Part shown: piece by piece, positions 8,643-16,294 of the stretch
Layout: every line of letters begins with the position of its first letter
Numbering within the stretch: the first letter of the stretch is position 1
Assembly (NCBI GenBank): GCA_016784735.1
Contig: JADHUC010000064.1
Coordinates: 1-42,745, forward strand
Reading direction: 5' to 3'
DNA from: Pirellulaceae bacterium
GTDB taxonomy: Bacteria; Planctomycetota; Planctomycetia; Pirellulales; Pirellulaceae
Length of the DNA: 42,745 bases
Made by a program: the position numbers and the translations under genes
Notes under the pieces: model-generated
Seen by the model: only the letters and a program-made list of their open reading frames with translations
The model's database searches: none
What the model was told of the DNA's origin: nothing

Positions 8643-9067
8643 CTTTAGTCCCGCGCTTCGGAGGCGCGATCGAGCCGTGCAGCGGTTCGCTTCGAGCTGG
8701 TAATGTAGGCAGACCAAGCAAGGCGTGTTCCTGGTGGCCTTCGTTCGCGGGTTTGGCCGGCACGGCAAGACACACCATGATGCTGAGCCCATCGCCTTGT
8801 GCTCTGTTGATTTAGTCGCGGGATAGGCTTCCAGCCTGTCAATTGGGCGACTTGAGTGCACTTGGCAATTGAAGTTAGGGTGTCCTGACAGGCTGGAAGC
8901 CTATCCCACGCTCGTTTCCCGACTAAATCAACAGCCCGCTTGTGCAGGTCACTTCCGCGACCTTGACCCAAGGTACGTGAGAAATCCGGGCTAGCCGCCG
9001 GTGCTGCTGTCAGTTATTTTTGCCTCGATATAGACTCAATCGACGTTCCTCCCGCACAGGGAAACTC
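8643..9067. other. Intergenic region with a nested REP pair
   Basis: No gene seen. The main content is the double inverted repeat at 8804-8934. Short reading frames on the minus strand across 8314-8971 are shadows of the TPR gene and of the palindromes. The bases just before 9068 carry a good ribosome binding site (AGGGA) for the next gene. Confidence 0.55.
8804..8934. repeat. BIME-like element A: GTGGGATAGGCTTCCAGCC pair inside a 15-bp inverted repeat
   Basis: Inner arms 8821-8840 and 8887-8906 are a perfect 20-bp inverted repeat (GGATAGGCTTCCAGCCTGTC), each with its own AGGCT-TCC-AGCCT hairpin. The right arm keeps the outward GTGG head; the left has GCGG. The outer arms CTGTTGATTTAGTCG at 8804-8818 and 8920-8934 are a perfect, unrelated 15-bp inverted repeat. 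Further copies of the inner core are at 30821-30914 and 32658-32716. Confidence 0.85.
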
Positions 9068-10753
9068 ATGCTTCGCACGATAGCCTTCGCCGCGGCCGTA
9101 CTGTCCACGGCTGCCGGACGGGCGGAACCCACAATGTGCTTCCGCGACGTCACGGCCCAAACCGGCATCACGTTCCAGCATACCGACGGCGGTAGCGGAC
9201 ATTACTACATCATGGAAACGGTCAGCGCGGGATTGGCTCTGTTCGACTACGACGGCGACGGCGACCAGGACATCTACTTCCTCAACGGCCGGCCGCTCGA
9301 AGGCGCGGAAGCCGTTCCCCCGCCCCACAACGCCCTGTATCGGAACGACGGCAACTGGCGATTCACCGACGTGACCACCCAGGCCGGCGTGGGCGACACC
9401 GGCCACGGCTTGGGCGTCGCGGCGGCCGACTACGACGGCGACGGTGATCAGGACCTATACCTGAACAACTACGGCCCGAACGTCTTGTATCGAAACAACG
9501 GAGATGGGACCTTCACCGACGTGACGCGGGTGGCCGGAGTGGGCAACGGTAACCACGTCGGCGCGGGCACCTCATTCCTCGATATCGACGGGGATGGAGA
9601 CCTCGACCTGTACGCGGCAAACTACCTGGAATTCTCGGACGAGACGCACGCCGTTGACATGTCACGGGGGGTGCCCTTCTATGCCAGTCCCGGACGCTAC
9701 GAGCCTGTGTCCGATACGCTCTTTCGCAACGATGGCGATGGCACGTTCACCGACGTGACGAAGGACTCCGGCATCGGGGACCACGCGGGCTGGGGTATGG
9801 GCATGGTGAGCGCCGATTACGACAACGACGGCGACACCGACGTGTTCATCGCGAACGACATGGCCGAGAACTTCCTCTTTCGCAACGATGGCCGCGGCCA
9901 CTTCAGCGAAGTCGGCCTGCTCAGCGGCGTAGCGTTTGATCTAAACGGTTACCCCCACGGCAGCATGGGCGTTGATTGCGGCGACTTCGACAACGACGGC
10001 TGGCTCGATTTCTACGTCACCTCCTACCAGCGTCAGCTCGCCACGTTGTACCGCAACCTAGAGGGTAGATTCTTCCTTGATGTCACGCGAACGACCGGTG
10101 CCGCCGAGGGGACCTATCCGCTGGTGACGTGGGGCAACAGCTTCGTTGACTTCGATAACGATCGAGACCGCGACCTGTTCATTGCGTGCGGGCATTTGCA
10201 GATGAATGTCGAACAAGCCGACTCCAGCGCCAAGTATCAGGTGGAAAACCTTGTCTTCGCCAACACCGGCAAGGGGAAGTTCGTCAACGTGTCCGACCAA
10301 ACCGGCGATGGACTCGCCGTGAAACTCAGCAGCCGGGGGGCCGCGTTTGACGATCTGGACCAAGACGGCGACGTCGACATCGTGGTCCTCAATTCCCGCC
10401 GAGAGCCTACGATCCTGCGCAATGACACGGAATCGGGGAACCACTGGATCCAGGTGCGACTCCACGGGACCAAGTGCAACCGAGACGGCGTCGGGTCCCA
10501 CGTCCGTGTGACCGCCGGCGGTCGCACGCAACTCGACGAAGTCCACAGTGGCCGCGGTTATCAAAGTCATCATGGGATGCGTCTCCACTTCGGCCTTGGG
10601 GACTGCGATCGTGTTGAGCGAATCGAAATACAATGGCTGGGCGGCGGTACCCAAGTAATCGAGGACATGGGGGTAGATCAACTCGTTGTGGTGGTCGAAG
10701 GCAGCGACGCAGTTGCGGCTCCCCCTGTCCAGGCCGGTGGACTCATCGAGTGA
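9068..10753 (+). CDS. Secreted CRTAC1-type protein: seven-motif propeller with ASPIC/UnbV domain
   Basis: 561 residues from ATG 9068, which has AGGGA six bases upstream and opens a classical signal peptide (MLRTIAFAAAVLSTAAGRA, probable cleavage before EP). The mature start FRDVTAQTGITFQHTDGGSG and the following ETVSAGLALFDYDGDGDQDI are typical of the CRTAC1 family. Seven acidic motifs are present (DYDGDG twice, DIDGDG, DYDNDG, DFDNDG, DFDNDR, DLDQDG). The ASPIC/UnbV domain spans about residues 455-545 (GNHWIQVRLHGTKCNRDGVG to IEIQWLGGG). Unlike the first two propeller proteins it lacks a lipobox, so it may be soluble. The last 240 bases are nearly identical to those of the next gene, far more so than the rest, suggesting gene conversion. 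Confidence 0.9.
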   Translation: MLRTIAFAAAVLSTAAGRAEPTMCFRDVTAQTGITFQHTDGGSGHYYIMETVSAGLALFDYDGDGDQDIYFLNGRPLEGAEAVPPPHNALYRNDGNWRFTDVTTQAGVGDTGHGLGVAAADYDGDGDQDLYLNNYGPNVLYRNNGDGTFTDVTRVAGVGNGNHVGAGTSFLDIDGDGDLDLYAANYLEFSDETHAVDMSRGVPFYASPGRYEPVSDTLFRNDGDGTFTDVTKDSGIGDHAGWGMGMVSADYDNDGDTDVFIANDMAENFLFRNDGRGHFSEVGLLSGVAFDLNGYPHGSMGVDCGDFDNDGWLDFYVTSYQRQLATLYRNLEGRFFLDVTRTTGAAEGTYPLVTWGNSFVDFDNDRDRDLFIACGHLQMNVEQADSSAKYQVENLVFANTGKGKFVNVSDQTGDGLAVKLSSRGAAFDDLDQDGDVDIVVLNSRREPTILRNDTESGNHWIQVRLHGTKCNRDGVGSHVRVTAGGRTQLDEVHSGRGYQSHHGMRLHFGLGDCDRVERIEIQWLGGGTQVIEDMGVDQLVVVVEGSDAVAAPPVQAGGLIE

Positions 10754-10888
10754 GCCGATATTGAAGCGATTCCGGTGTCCCGATCCAGCCCAAGTCTCTT
10801 AGAATACAGAAACAGACGATTCCAGCGTTTTGATTGGCAGAATTCGTCGACCTTCAGTCAGAGGCACTCGGTTGGTCACAAGAAATCC

Positions 10889-12670
10889 ATGATCAAGTTA
10901 CTTGGCCTGCAACGAACGGTTTGGCTGTGTGTGGTCGCCGCCATCGGCATCGTGGTTGTTGGCGTCGTCTTCACTTCGAGTCGAAACGGTCACGACGAAT
11001 CAGCCGGCCAGCCAGCGGCGGTCGACGCAGGGCTCGAACAAGCGGGCAATATCCACCTGACAGACGTGACCAAAGAGTCGGGCATTACGTTTCGGCATGA
11101 CGACGGCGGCAGTGGCGAAAAATACCTTGTCGAGCCAGTCTCAGCCGGACTGGCGCTGCTCGATTTTGATGGTGATGGCCTGATCGACATCTACTTTGTC
11201 AACGGTGCGCCCCTGCCGCCGCGGAAAGCCGATCCGACGATTACCAATGCCCTTTACCTCAACGAGGGTGATTTTCACTTCCGCGACGTGACCCGTGAGG
11301 CCGGAGTGGGAGATCCCGGACACGGCCTGGGTGTGGCGGTCGCAGACTATGACAACGATGGCGATCCAGACATCTATGTCAACAATTTTGGTCCCAATGT
11401 TCTCTATCGCAACAACGGAGACGGGACCTTCGATGACGTCACCGACCGAGCCGGTGTGGCCTGCGGAAATCGCGTGGGGGCGGGTGCCTGTTTCCTGGAC
11501 GCCGATGGCGACGGTTTGCTAGATCTTTATGTGTCGAATTATGTCGACATTCAGATCGAAAACCACGTCCGGCGCATGATCGACGGGTACCCCAGTTATC
11601 CCGGCCCCTTGTCTTACAAACCGGTCGCCGACGTCCTCTACTCCAACAAAGGAGACGGCACGTTCACCGATGTCAGTGAGGCCAGTGGCGTCGGTCAAGT
11701 GGCGGGCAATGGCATGGGAATGGTCTGCGCCGATTGTGACAACGATGGCGATACGGATATCTTCGTCGTCAACGACGGGGTGGGCAATTATTTTTTTGAA
11801 AACGACGGTTCCGGCCGGTTCGAGGAGGTGGGCGTTCTCTTGGGGCTGGCATACAACTTCGCTGGAAGTCCGCTGGCGAATATGGGTGTGGATTGCGCGG
11901 ACTACGACAACGACGGGTGGCTTGACTTCTACACGACCTCGTACAGCCATGAATGGCCGGTCCTGTATCGAAATCAAGAAGGCGGCTTTTTTGAGGACGT
12001 CACGAGCATCACGGGGGCCGGCGCCGGATTGGAACCGCATGTTAACTGGGGGCCGGCGTTCGCCGACTTCGATAATGATGGTGACCGCGACCTCTTCGTC
12101 GCGGTCGGTCACCTTGACCAGAATATTCGTCGCCGGGACTCGAACACGGCCTTCCGCGCGCGCAACGTACTTCTGTCGAATTCTGGTGATGGCAGATTTG
12201 TCAATGTGTCAGACCGTTGCGGCGATGGGTTGGATTCTGTCGAAAGCAGCCGGGGCATTGGGTTGGACGATCTGGATAACGACGGCGATTCGGACGTTAT
12301 CATCCTCAATTCTCGTGCCGGAGCTACGATTCTGCGAAACGATACAGAGAATGTGAATCACTGGCTCCAGGTTGAACTTCGAGGTACGCAAGCCAATGGT
12401 AACGGCGTCGGTTCCCAGGTTCGTGTGACCGCCGGCGGTCGCACGCAGCTCGACGAAGTCCACAGTGGCCGCGGCTATCAAAGCCATCATGGGATGCGTC
12501 TCCACTTCGGCCTGGGGGGCTGCGATCGTGTTGATCGAATCGAAGTGCGATGGCTCGGCGGTGGTACGCAAGTAATTGAGGACATCGGGGCAGATCAACT
12601 CGTTGTGGTGGTCGAAGGCAGCGACGCAGTTGCGGCCTCCCCTGTCCGGGGCCGTGGGCTTCACGAGTGA
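10889..12670 (+). CDS. Membrane-anchored CRTAC1-type protein: seven-motif propeller with ASPIC/UnbV domain
   Basis: 593 residues from ATG 10889; an upstream GTG at 10775 would add 38 residues before the membrane segment and looks unlikely. A single hydrophobic helix (residues 9-28, TVWLCVVAAIGIVVVGVVF) is an uncleaved anchor or signal. IHLTDVTKESGITFRHDDGG and EPVSAGLALLDFDGDGLIDI match the preceding paralogue. Seven acidic motifs follow (DFDGDG, DYDNDG, DADGDG, DCDNDG, DYDNDG, DFDNDG, DLDNDG), then the ASPIC/UnbV domain. It is a tandem paralogue of the 9068 gene: moderately similar in the propeller, almost identical over the last 80 codons and for some tens of bases past the stop. A secreted and an anchored version side by side could form a pair (inference). 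Confidence 0.9.
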   Translation: MIKLLGLQRTVWLCVVAAIGIVVVGVVFTSSRNGHDESAGQPAAVDAGLEQAGNIHLTDVTKESGITFRHDDGGSGEKYLVEPVSAGLALLDFDGDGLIDIYFVNGAPLPPRKADPTITNALYLNEGDFHFRDVTREAGVGDPGHGLGVAVADYDNDGDPDIYVNNFGPNVLYRNNGDGTFDDVTDRAGVACGNRVGAGACFLDADGDGLLDLYVSNYVDIQIENHVRRMIDGYPSYPGPLSYKPVADVLYSNKGDGTFTDVSEASGVGQVAGNGMGMVCADCDNDGDTDIFVVNDGVGNYFFENDGSGRFEEVGVLLGLAYNFAGSPLANMGVDCADYDNDGWLDFYTTSYSHEWPVLYRNQEGGFFEDVTSITGAGAGLEPHVNWGPAFADFDNDGDRDLFVAVGHLDQNIRRRDSNTAFRARNVLLSNSGDGRFVNVSDRCGDGLDSVESSRGIGLDDLDNDGDSDVIILNSRAGATILRNDTENVNHWLQVELRGTQANGNGVGSQVRVTAGGRTQLDEVHSGRGYQSHHGMRLHFGLGGCDRVDRIEVRWLGGGTQVIEDIGADQLVVVVEGSDAVAASPVRGRGLHE

Positions 12671-12887
12671 ACCGATGTCGAAGCGATTCCCGTGCGCTGA
12701 TCCAGCGCGAATCGAGCTCTGCTGCCGGCAACGCATCTTCCAGTCCAGGGAACATAAGGGTATACAAGAAGGACATTCTGCCCCTTCGACGGGAGGGATT
12801 TGTGGACCTCCAATCAGGAAGCATTCAGAGAGTCAGTAACCAAACAGTGTTCTTCGAGCGTCGTTCCGACGCGCAACATCACATGGG

Positions 12888-14315
12888 ATGAGTTCAAGAG
12901 TCCCGATGCCACGACTGAAACGCAAGAGACGTATATCGCAGCAAGTGCAGCCCTTACCGGCTTCGAACCACGGGAGGCCGAAAAGGTACGCTGTCTTGGT
13001 AGCGACTGGGATTGCCATTCTTGCCATCGCCGGGGCGGTCTTCCAGGCATTGCGTCTGTTCCGGGGGGAAGAACGCGAGTTTTCCGACGCCCCTCCACGC
13101 AATCCCGTTGCCGACTTTGAACTTGATGCGTGGGCGAGCGTCCTGAAGGACGCCCCCTTAGCGGTTGATGGCCCAGCCGCGGAGTTTCAGTCCCAAATGT
13201 ATGGCATCGTCGAGCCGCTTGTGGGAAAGCTGCCGAATAGTACGCGCGCACGCTGTCTGTTAGCGTCCGTGCATCGACGCTTCGTCAGGAATGCGGAAGC
13301 GGCTCGCGAGTTGCAGCAGTGTCTTGCCCTGGATCCCGCCTGCGCCGAAGCCCATTACTTGTTGGGGCTCCTGGCAATGGGGGTGAGCGACAACCCGGCG
13401 GCCGAGAAGCACCTCCGTATCGCTTTCGACATCGATCCTCGGTGGGCCGATGTGCCGTTGCAGTTGGCAAACGCGCAAATATCGCAAGACAAGCCTCGTG
13501 ACGCGGTCCAGACACTCGAGACGTACTTGAAGCTGGATCCAAGGGATGCAGGAGCGTGGTGCGAACTTGGGCAGGTCTATCAGAAATTGGACGACTGTAA
13601 CAATGCAAAACGCTGCCATCTGACAGCGATTGACGTCGCCCCGGATTTCTTCGAGGCCTATTACGGGGCGGCCAAAGCGTTGCGGGAACTTGGCGCAGCA
13701 GAAGAAGCCCAGAAGTATCTCGATAGATTCCGCCAACTGCGAACCTCGGAGACCGAGAGCGTTCGAGTAGAAAGAGCCAAAGCGACCGATGAGGATTACA
13801 AGCGAAAGGCTATCGTTGATATGGCCACGCAAGCCGGCGCAGCGTATGCGATGCACGGGTATTATGTTGAAGCGGAGGAGTGCTGGACGAGAGCGACGAC
13901 GCTAGAGCCGACGCGCATCGAATGCCAGGAGATGCTCTGTCGCTTGAGACCGGGTGATGCCGAACGCTGGCTGAGTCTTGGCCATGCGTACATTCAGAAT
14001 GGTCGTCCGATGGAAGCAGAATCCCCATTCCAGCAAGCAATCGAACTGGCACCCCAAGACGCCGACGGATACGCCGCGTTGGCCCAAGTTCACATGTTGC
14101 TCGGTAAAGACCTTGGGAAAGCGGCCGAACTGGCTCGGACCGCCGTGAAATTGGAGGCGACGGCCCCCAACTACTTCGTGCTGGCTGCGGCTTGTGAGCG
14201 CATGAAGGATTGGCCGGGTGCCAAATCGGCTTTGAGGCACGCTATCGAGTTGGATCCCGACGATCCGGTCTATCAGGAAGCTTATGACAAACTGCAGGAA
14301 GATCAGAGCCCATAA
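12888..14315 (+). CDS. Membrane-anchored TPR protein
   Basis: 475 residues. A basic N-terminus (MPRLKRKRR) precedes one transmembrane helix (about residues 34-55, AVLVATGIAILAIAGAVFQA). At least seven TPR-like units follow, among them AEAHYLLGLLAMGVSDNPAA, AGAWCELGQVYQKLDDCNNA, ERWLSLGHAYIQNGRPMEAE and DGYAALAQVHMLLGKDLGKA. The domain should face the periplasm or cell exterior and act as a protein-binding scaffold. Start choice is uncertain: ATG 12888 has no clear Shine-Dalgarno, and ATG 12906 (MPRLKRK) is an alternative. It sits between the 10889 propeller gene and the DUF6057-like gene on the same strand, in keeping with an ASPIC-TPR alternation across the cluster. Confidence 0.85.
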   Translation: MSSRVPMPRLKRKRRISQQVQPLPASNHGRPKRYAVLVATGIAILAIAGAVFQALRLFRGEEREFSDAPPRNPVADFELDAWASVLKDAPLAVDGPAAEFQSQMYGIVEPLVGKLPNSTRARCLLASVHRRFVRNAEAARELQQCLALDPACAEAHYLLGLLAMGVSDNPAAEKHLRIAFDIDPRWADVPLQLANAQISQDKPRDAVQTLETYLKLDPRDAGAWCELGQVYQKLDDCNNAKRCHLTAIDVAPDFFEAYYGAAKALRELGAAEEAQKYLDRFRQLRTSETESVRVERAKATDEDYKRKAIVDMATQAGAAYAMHGYYVEAEECWTRATTLEPTRIECQEMLCRLRPGDAERWLSLGHAYIQNGRPMEAESPFQQAIELAPQDADGYAALAQVHMLLGKDLGKAAELARTAVKLEATAPNYFVLAAACERMKDWPGAKSALRHAIELDPDDPVYQEAYDKLQEDQSP

Positions 14316-14317
14316 GC

Positions 14318-14364
14318 AAGATCGGCTCGTTGTGATGGTCGAGAATCCAGGCGGAGGCGACTGA
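14318..14364 (+). pseudogene. Scrap of an ASPIC/UnbV C-terminus
   Basis: Reading from 14320 the frame gives DRLVVMVENPGGGD and then a TGA at 14362. This aligns with DQLVVVVEGSD near the C-termini of both the 9068 and 10889 proteins, and about 22 of the first 25 bases match. It lies directly after the TPR stop codon and carries the GGAGG that serves the next gene. I infer a leftover end of a lost or recombined ASPIC gene; the match is short and could be chance. Confidence 0.4.
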
Positions 14365-14365
14365 T

Positions 14366-16294
14366 TTGGTGAATCGTGGAACAGAATCGTGCGAACTGCC
14401 TGCGCGGAGAAGCACGGCGCCGGAGAACACGCTACAGCGCTGGATCAGTGGGTGTGTCTTCTTTCTGCTGTTCTACTTATACGTGTGGCTCGTGATCGAC
14501 CCGAGGTTGCTGCATCACTCTCTGGGGCTCCTCTGTTCCTACCACTGCGTTTCCTACACCACCGAGTGGTCGTTCTTCTGGGAGTGCGTTTCCAGACCGG
14601 GCGGAGTCGTCGATTATGGTGCGCGGTTCCTTTGGCAGTTTTTCTGCTATGGTTGGATGGGGGCCCTGATCGTGACCGCTGCCGCCTGGACCACAAGCCT
14701 GGCGGTCGACGTTCTAACGCGGCTTGCGGATCGACCTCGTGGGCTCGTGGTCCGCTTCGTCCCTGCCGTTCTTCTCGCGGTAATCTGCGGCCACTACGAG
14801 CAACCGCTGAAAACGGTACTATCGCTGCTTGTGGCTTTTGTGTGCTTTGCGGCCTATCTGCGCTGGAGCTCACGAGGCGGAGGCGGACGATCAGTCGCTC
14901 TGCTGGTTCTCACCTGCGTTGTCGCATTCCTTTTGGCCGGTTCGGGTGGCCTGCTGTTTCCGTGCCTTGCGGCGATCTTCGAGTTCATTCATCGTCGGCG
15001 AGGACTAGTCGGGCTAGTTGCCCTGCTATGTGTGGCGGGGGTGCCTTTGACTGTGGGCGCTGCGGTCTTTCGAATTCCCTTCGGCGAACAATTCTGGAGT
15101 TGTTTGCTTTCGGACGAGCAGACGGGCCGACCGAGTTGGCTCTTCACCGGGCTATACCTCTTCTTCCTGGCCGCATTCGTCGGAGCTACTTGGAGTCGCC
15201 ACTGGCAAGCCGGCCGGGCTTCGACAAGAGAGAGACGCAGGAAGTCGGAGTCGACCATGCCCTGGAGAATGCGGATGCCTCGTTTCCTGCAGGTGGGAGA
15301 ATCCGGATTCGCGATCAGACTGGCCGTTGTTTGCTTGACCGCCGGCGCCATCGCCTGGAGCACGCTCGATCGGAGCGGCCGGCTGGTGCTACAGTTAGAC
15401 TACTATTGCCAACACGGGAAGTGGACAGAGGCTCTGGATTCCGCCGCTCGCTTGCCCACCGGGCGGGTGCGTGCATACGCACACCGAAATGTCCTTTTGG
15501 CGCTTTGCCGGACCAGCCGACTTCTCGACGAGATGTTCCACTATCCACAAGTGACTGGGGACCCTTACTACCGGTTGGTTGTCGAGGGAGGAAATCTGCT
15601 GTTCTATACACAGGACAGCCGAATCTTTCTGGAGCTTGGGCAGGTCAACCTGGCCGAGAAGTGTTGCCTGGAGGCCATGGTGCTGTCAGGCGAACGGCCG
15701 TCGATTCTCAAGCAGTTGGCGGTGATCAACATCGCCAAGGATCGACCAGAGACGGCCAAGGTGTTTCTGAACAAACTTCGCAAGACACTGCTCCACCGCA
15801 AGGAAGCCGAGGCAATGCTAAATCGGCTCGAGCAGGATCCCCGTATGGATGACGACCCAACCGTGGGCCGGCTTCGGCTGTTCATGGCCCGCAAGGACCT
15901 TGCCTCGATAAAGGTCAACTGGGAGGAATTGCTGGTGGGGCTTCTGGATGAGAAACCGGACAACAGAGTCGCCTTCGACCTCCTTAACGCACTCTACTTG
16001 CGGAATCTCCAAGTGGACAAGGTTGTGGAGAACCTTTCGTCCTTGGAGCGTTGCGGATACCGTCGGATTCCGCGCCACTTGCAGGAAGCGATTATTGTCC
16101 AAACCGCGCGGACCGGCGGACGCCTTGCCGTCCCCAAGGAATTAGTCGCCTCAGAGACCTTTCAGCGAGCCAAGCTGTTTTCTGACATCTTCCGCAGATT
16201 CCCTGATCGCCAGGAAGCGGCTCGAGTGTCTGCAGAGGCTGGTTTGGGGAGTTCTTATTTTCATTACTATGCTTTCGGTGAATCGGGCTTGTGA
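14366..16294 (+). CDS. Polytopic membrane protein, probably DUF6057 family, with C-terminal helical repeats
   Basis: 642 residues. The start is TTG 14366 (GGAGG 8 nt upstream) or the adjacent GTG 14369. The N-terminal 270 residues have about seven hydrophobic segments, including CVFFLLFYLYVWLVIDPRLL and FFWECVSRPGGVVDYGARFL, then FLWQFFCYGWMGALIV; this last pattern is what I recall of DUF6057 proteins. Another membrane segment lies near residues 315-335 (FAIRLAVVCLTAGAIAW). The remainder is helical and TPR-like (FLELGQVNLAEKCCLEAMVL, LKQLAVINIAKDRPETAKVF). Its stop overlaps the start of the next gene by 4 nt (GTGA), so the two are translationally coupled and probably work together. Function unknown. 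The family assignment is from memory and would need a profile search. Confidence 0.68.
   Translation: MVNRGTESCELPARRSTAPENTLQRWISGCVFFLLFYLYVWLVIDPRLLHHSLGLLCSYHCVSYTTEWSFFWECVSRPGGVVDYGARFLWQFFCYGWMGALIVTAAAWTTSLAVDVLTRLADRPRGLVVRFVPAVLLAVICGHYEQPLKTVLSLLVAFVCFAAYLRWSSRGGGGRSVALLVLTCVVAFLLAGSGGLLFPCLAAIFEFIHRRRGLVGLVALLCVAGVPLTVGAAVFRIPFGEQFWSCLLSDEQTGRPSWLFTGLYLFFLAAFVGATWSRHWQAGRASTRERRRKSESTMPWRMRMPRFLQVGESGFAIRLAVVCLTAGAIAWSTLDRSGRLVLQLDYYCQHGKWTEALDSAARLPTGRVRAYAHRNVLLALCRTSRLLDEMFHYPQVTGDPYYRLVVEGGNLLFYTQDSRIFLELGQVNLAEKCCLEAMVLSGERPSILKQLAVINIAKDRPETAKVFLNKLRKTLLHRKEAEAMLNRLEQDPRMDDDPTVGRLRLFMARKDLASIKVNWEELLVGLLDEKPDNRVAFDLLNALYLRNLQVDKVVENLSSLERCGYRRIPRHLQEAIIVQTARTGGRLAVPKELVASETFQRAKLFSDIFRRFPDRQEAARVSAEAGLGSSYFHYYAFGESGL

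Noticed and set aside
14389..15852. 487-codon plus-strand frame overlapping the DUF6057-like gene
   Set aside because: Very rich in Arg, Gly and Cys, in the +2 frame of a gene with clear membrane segments; a high-GC shadow frame.
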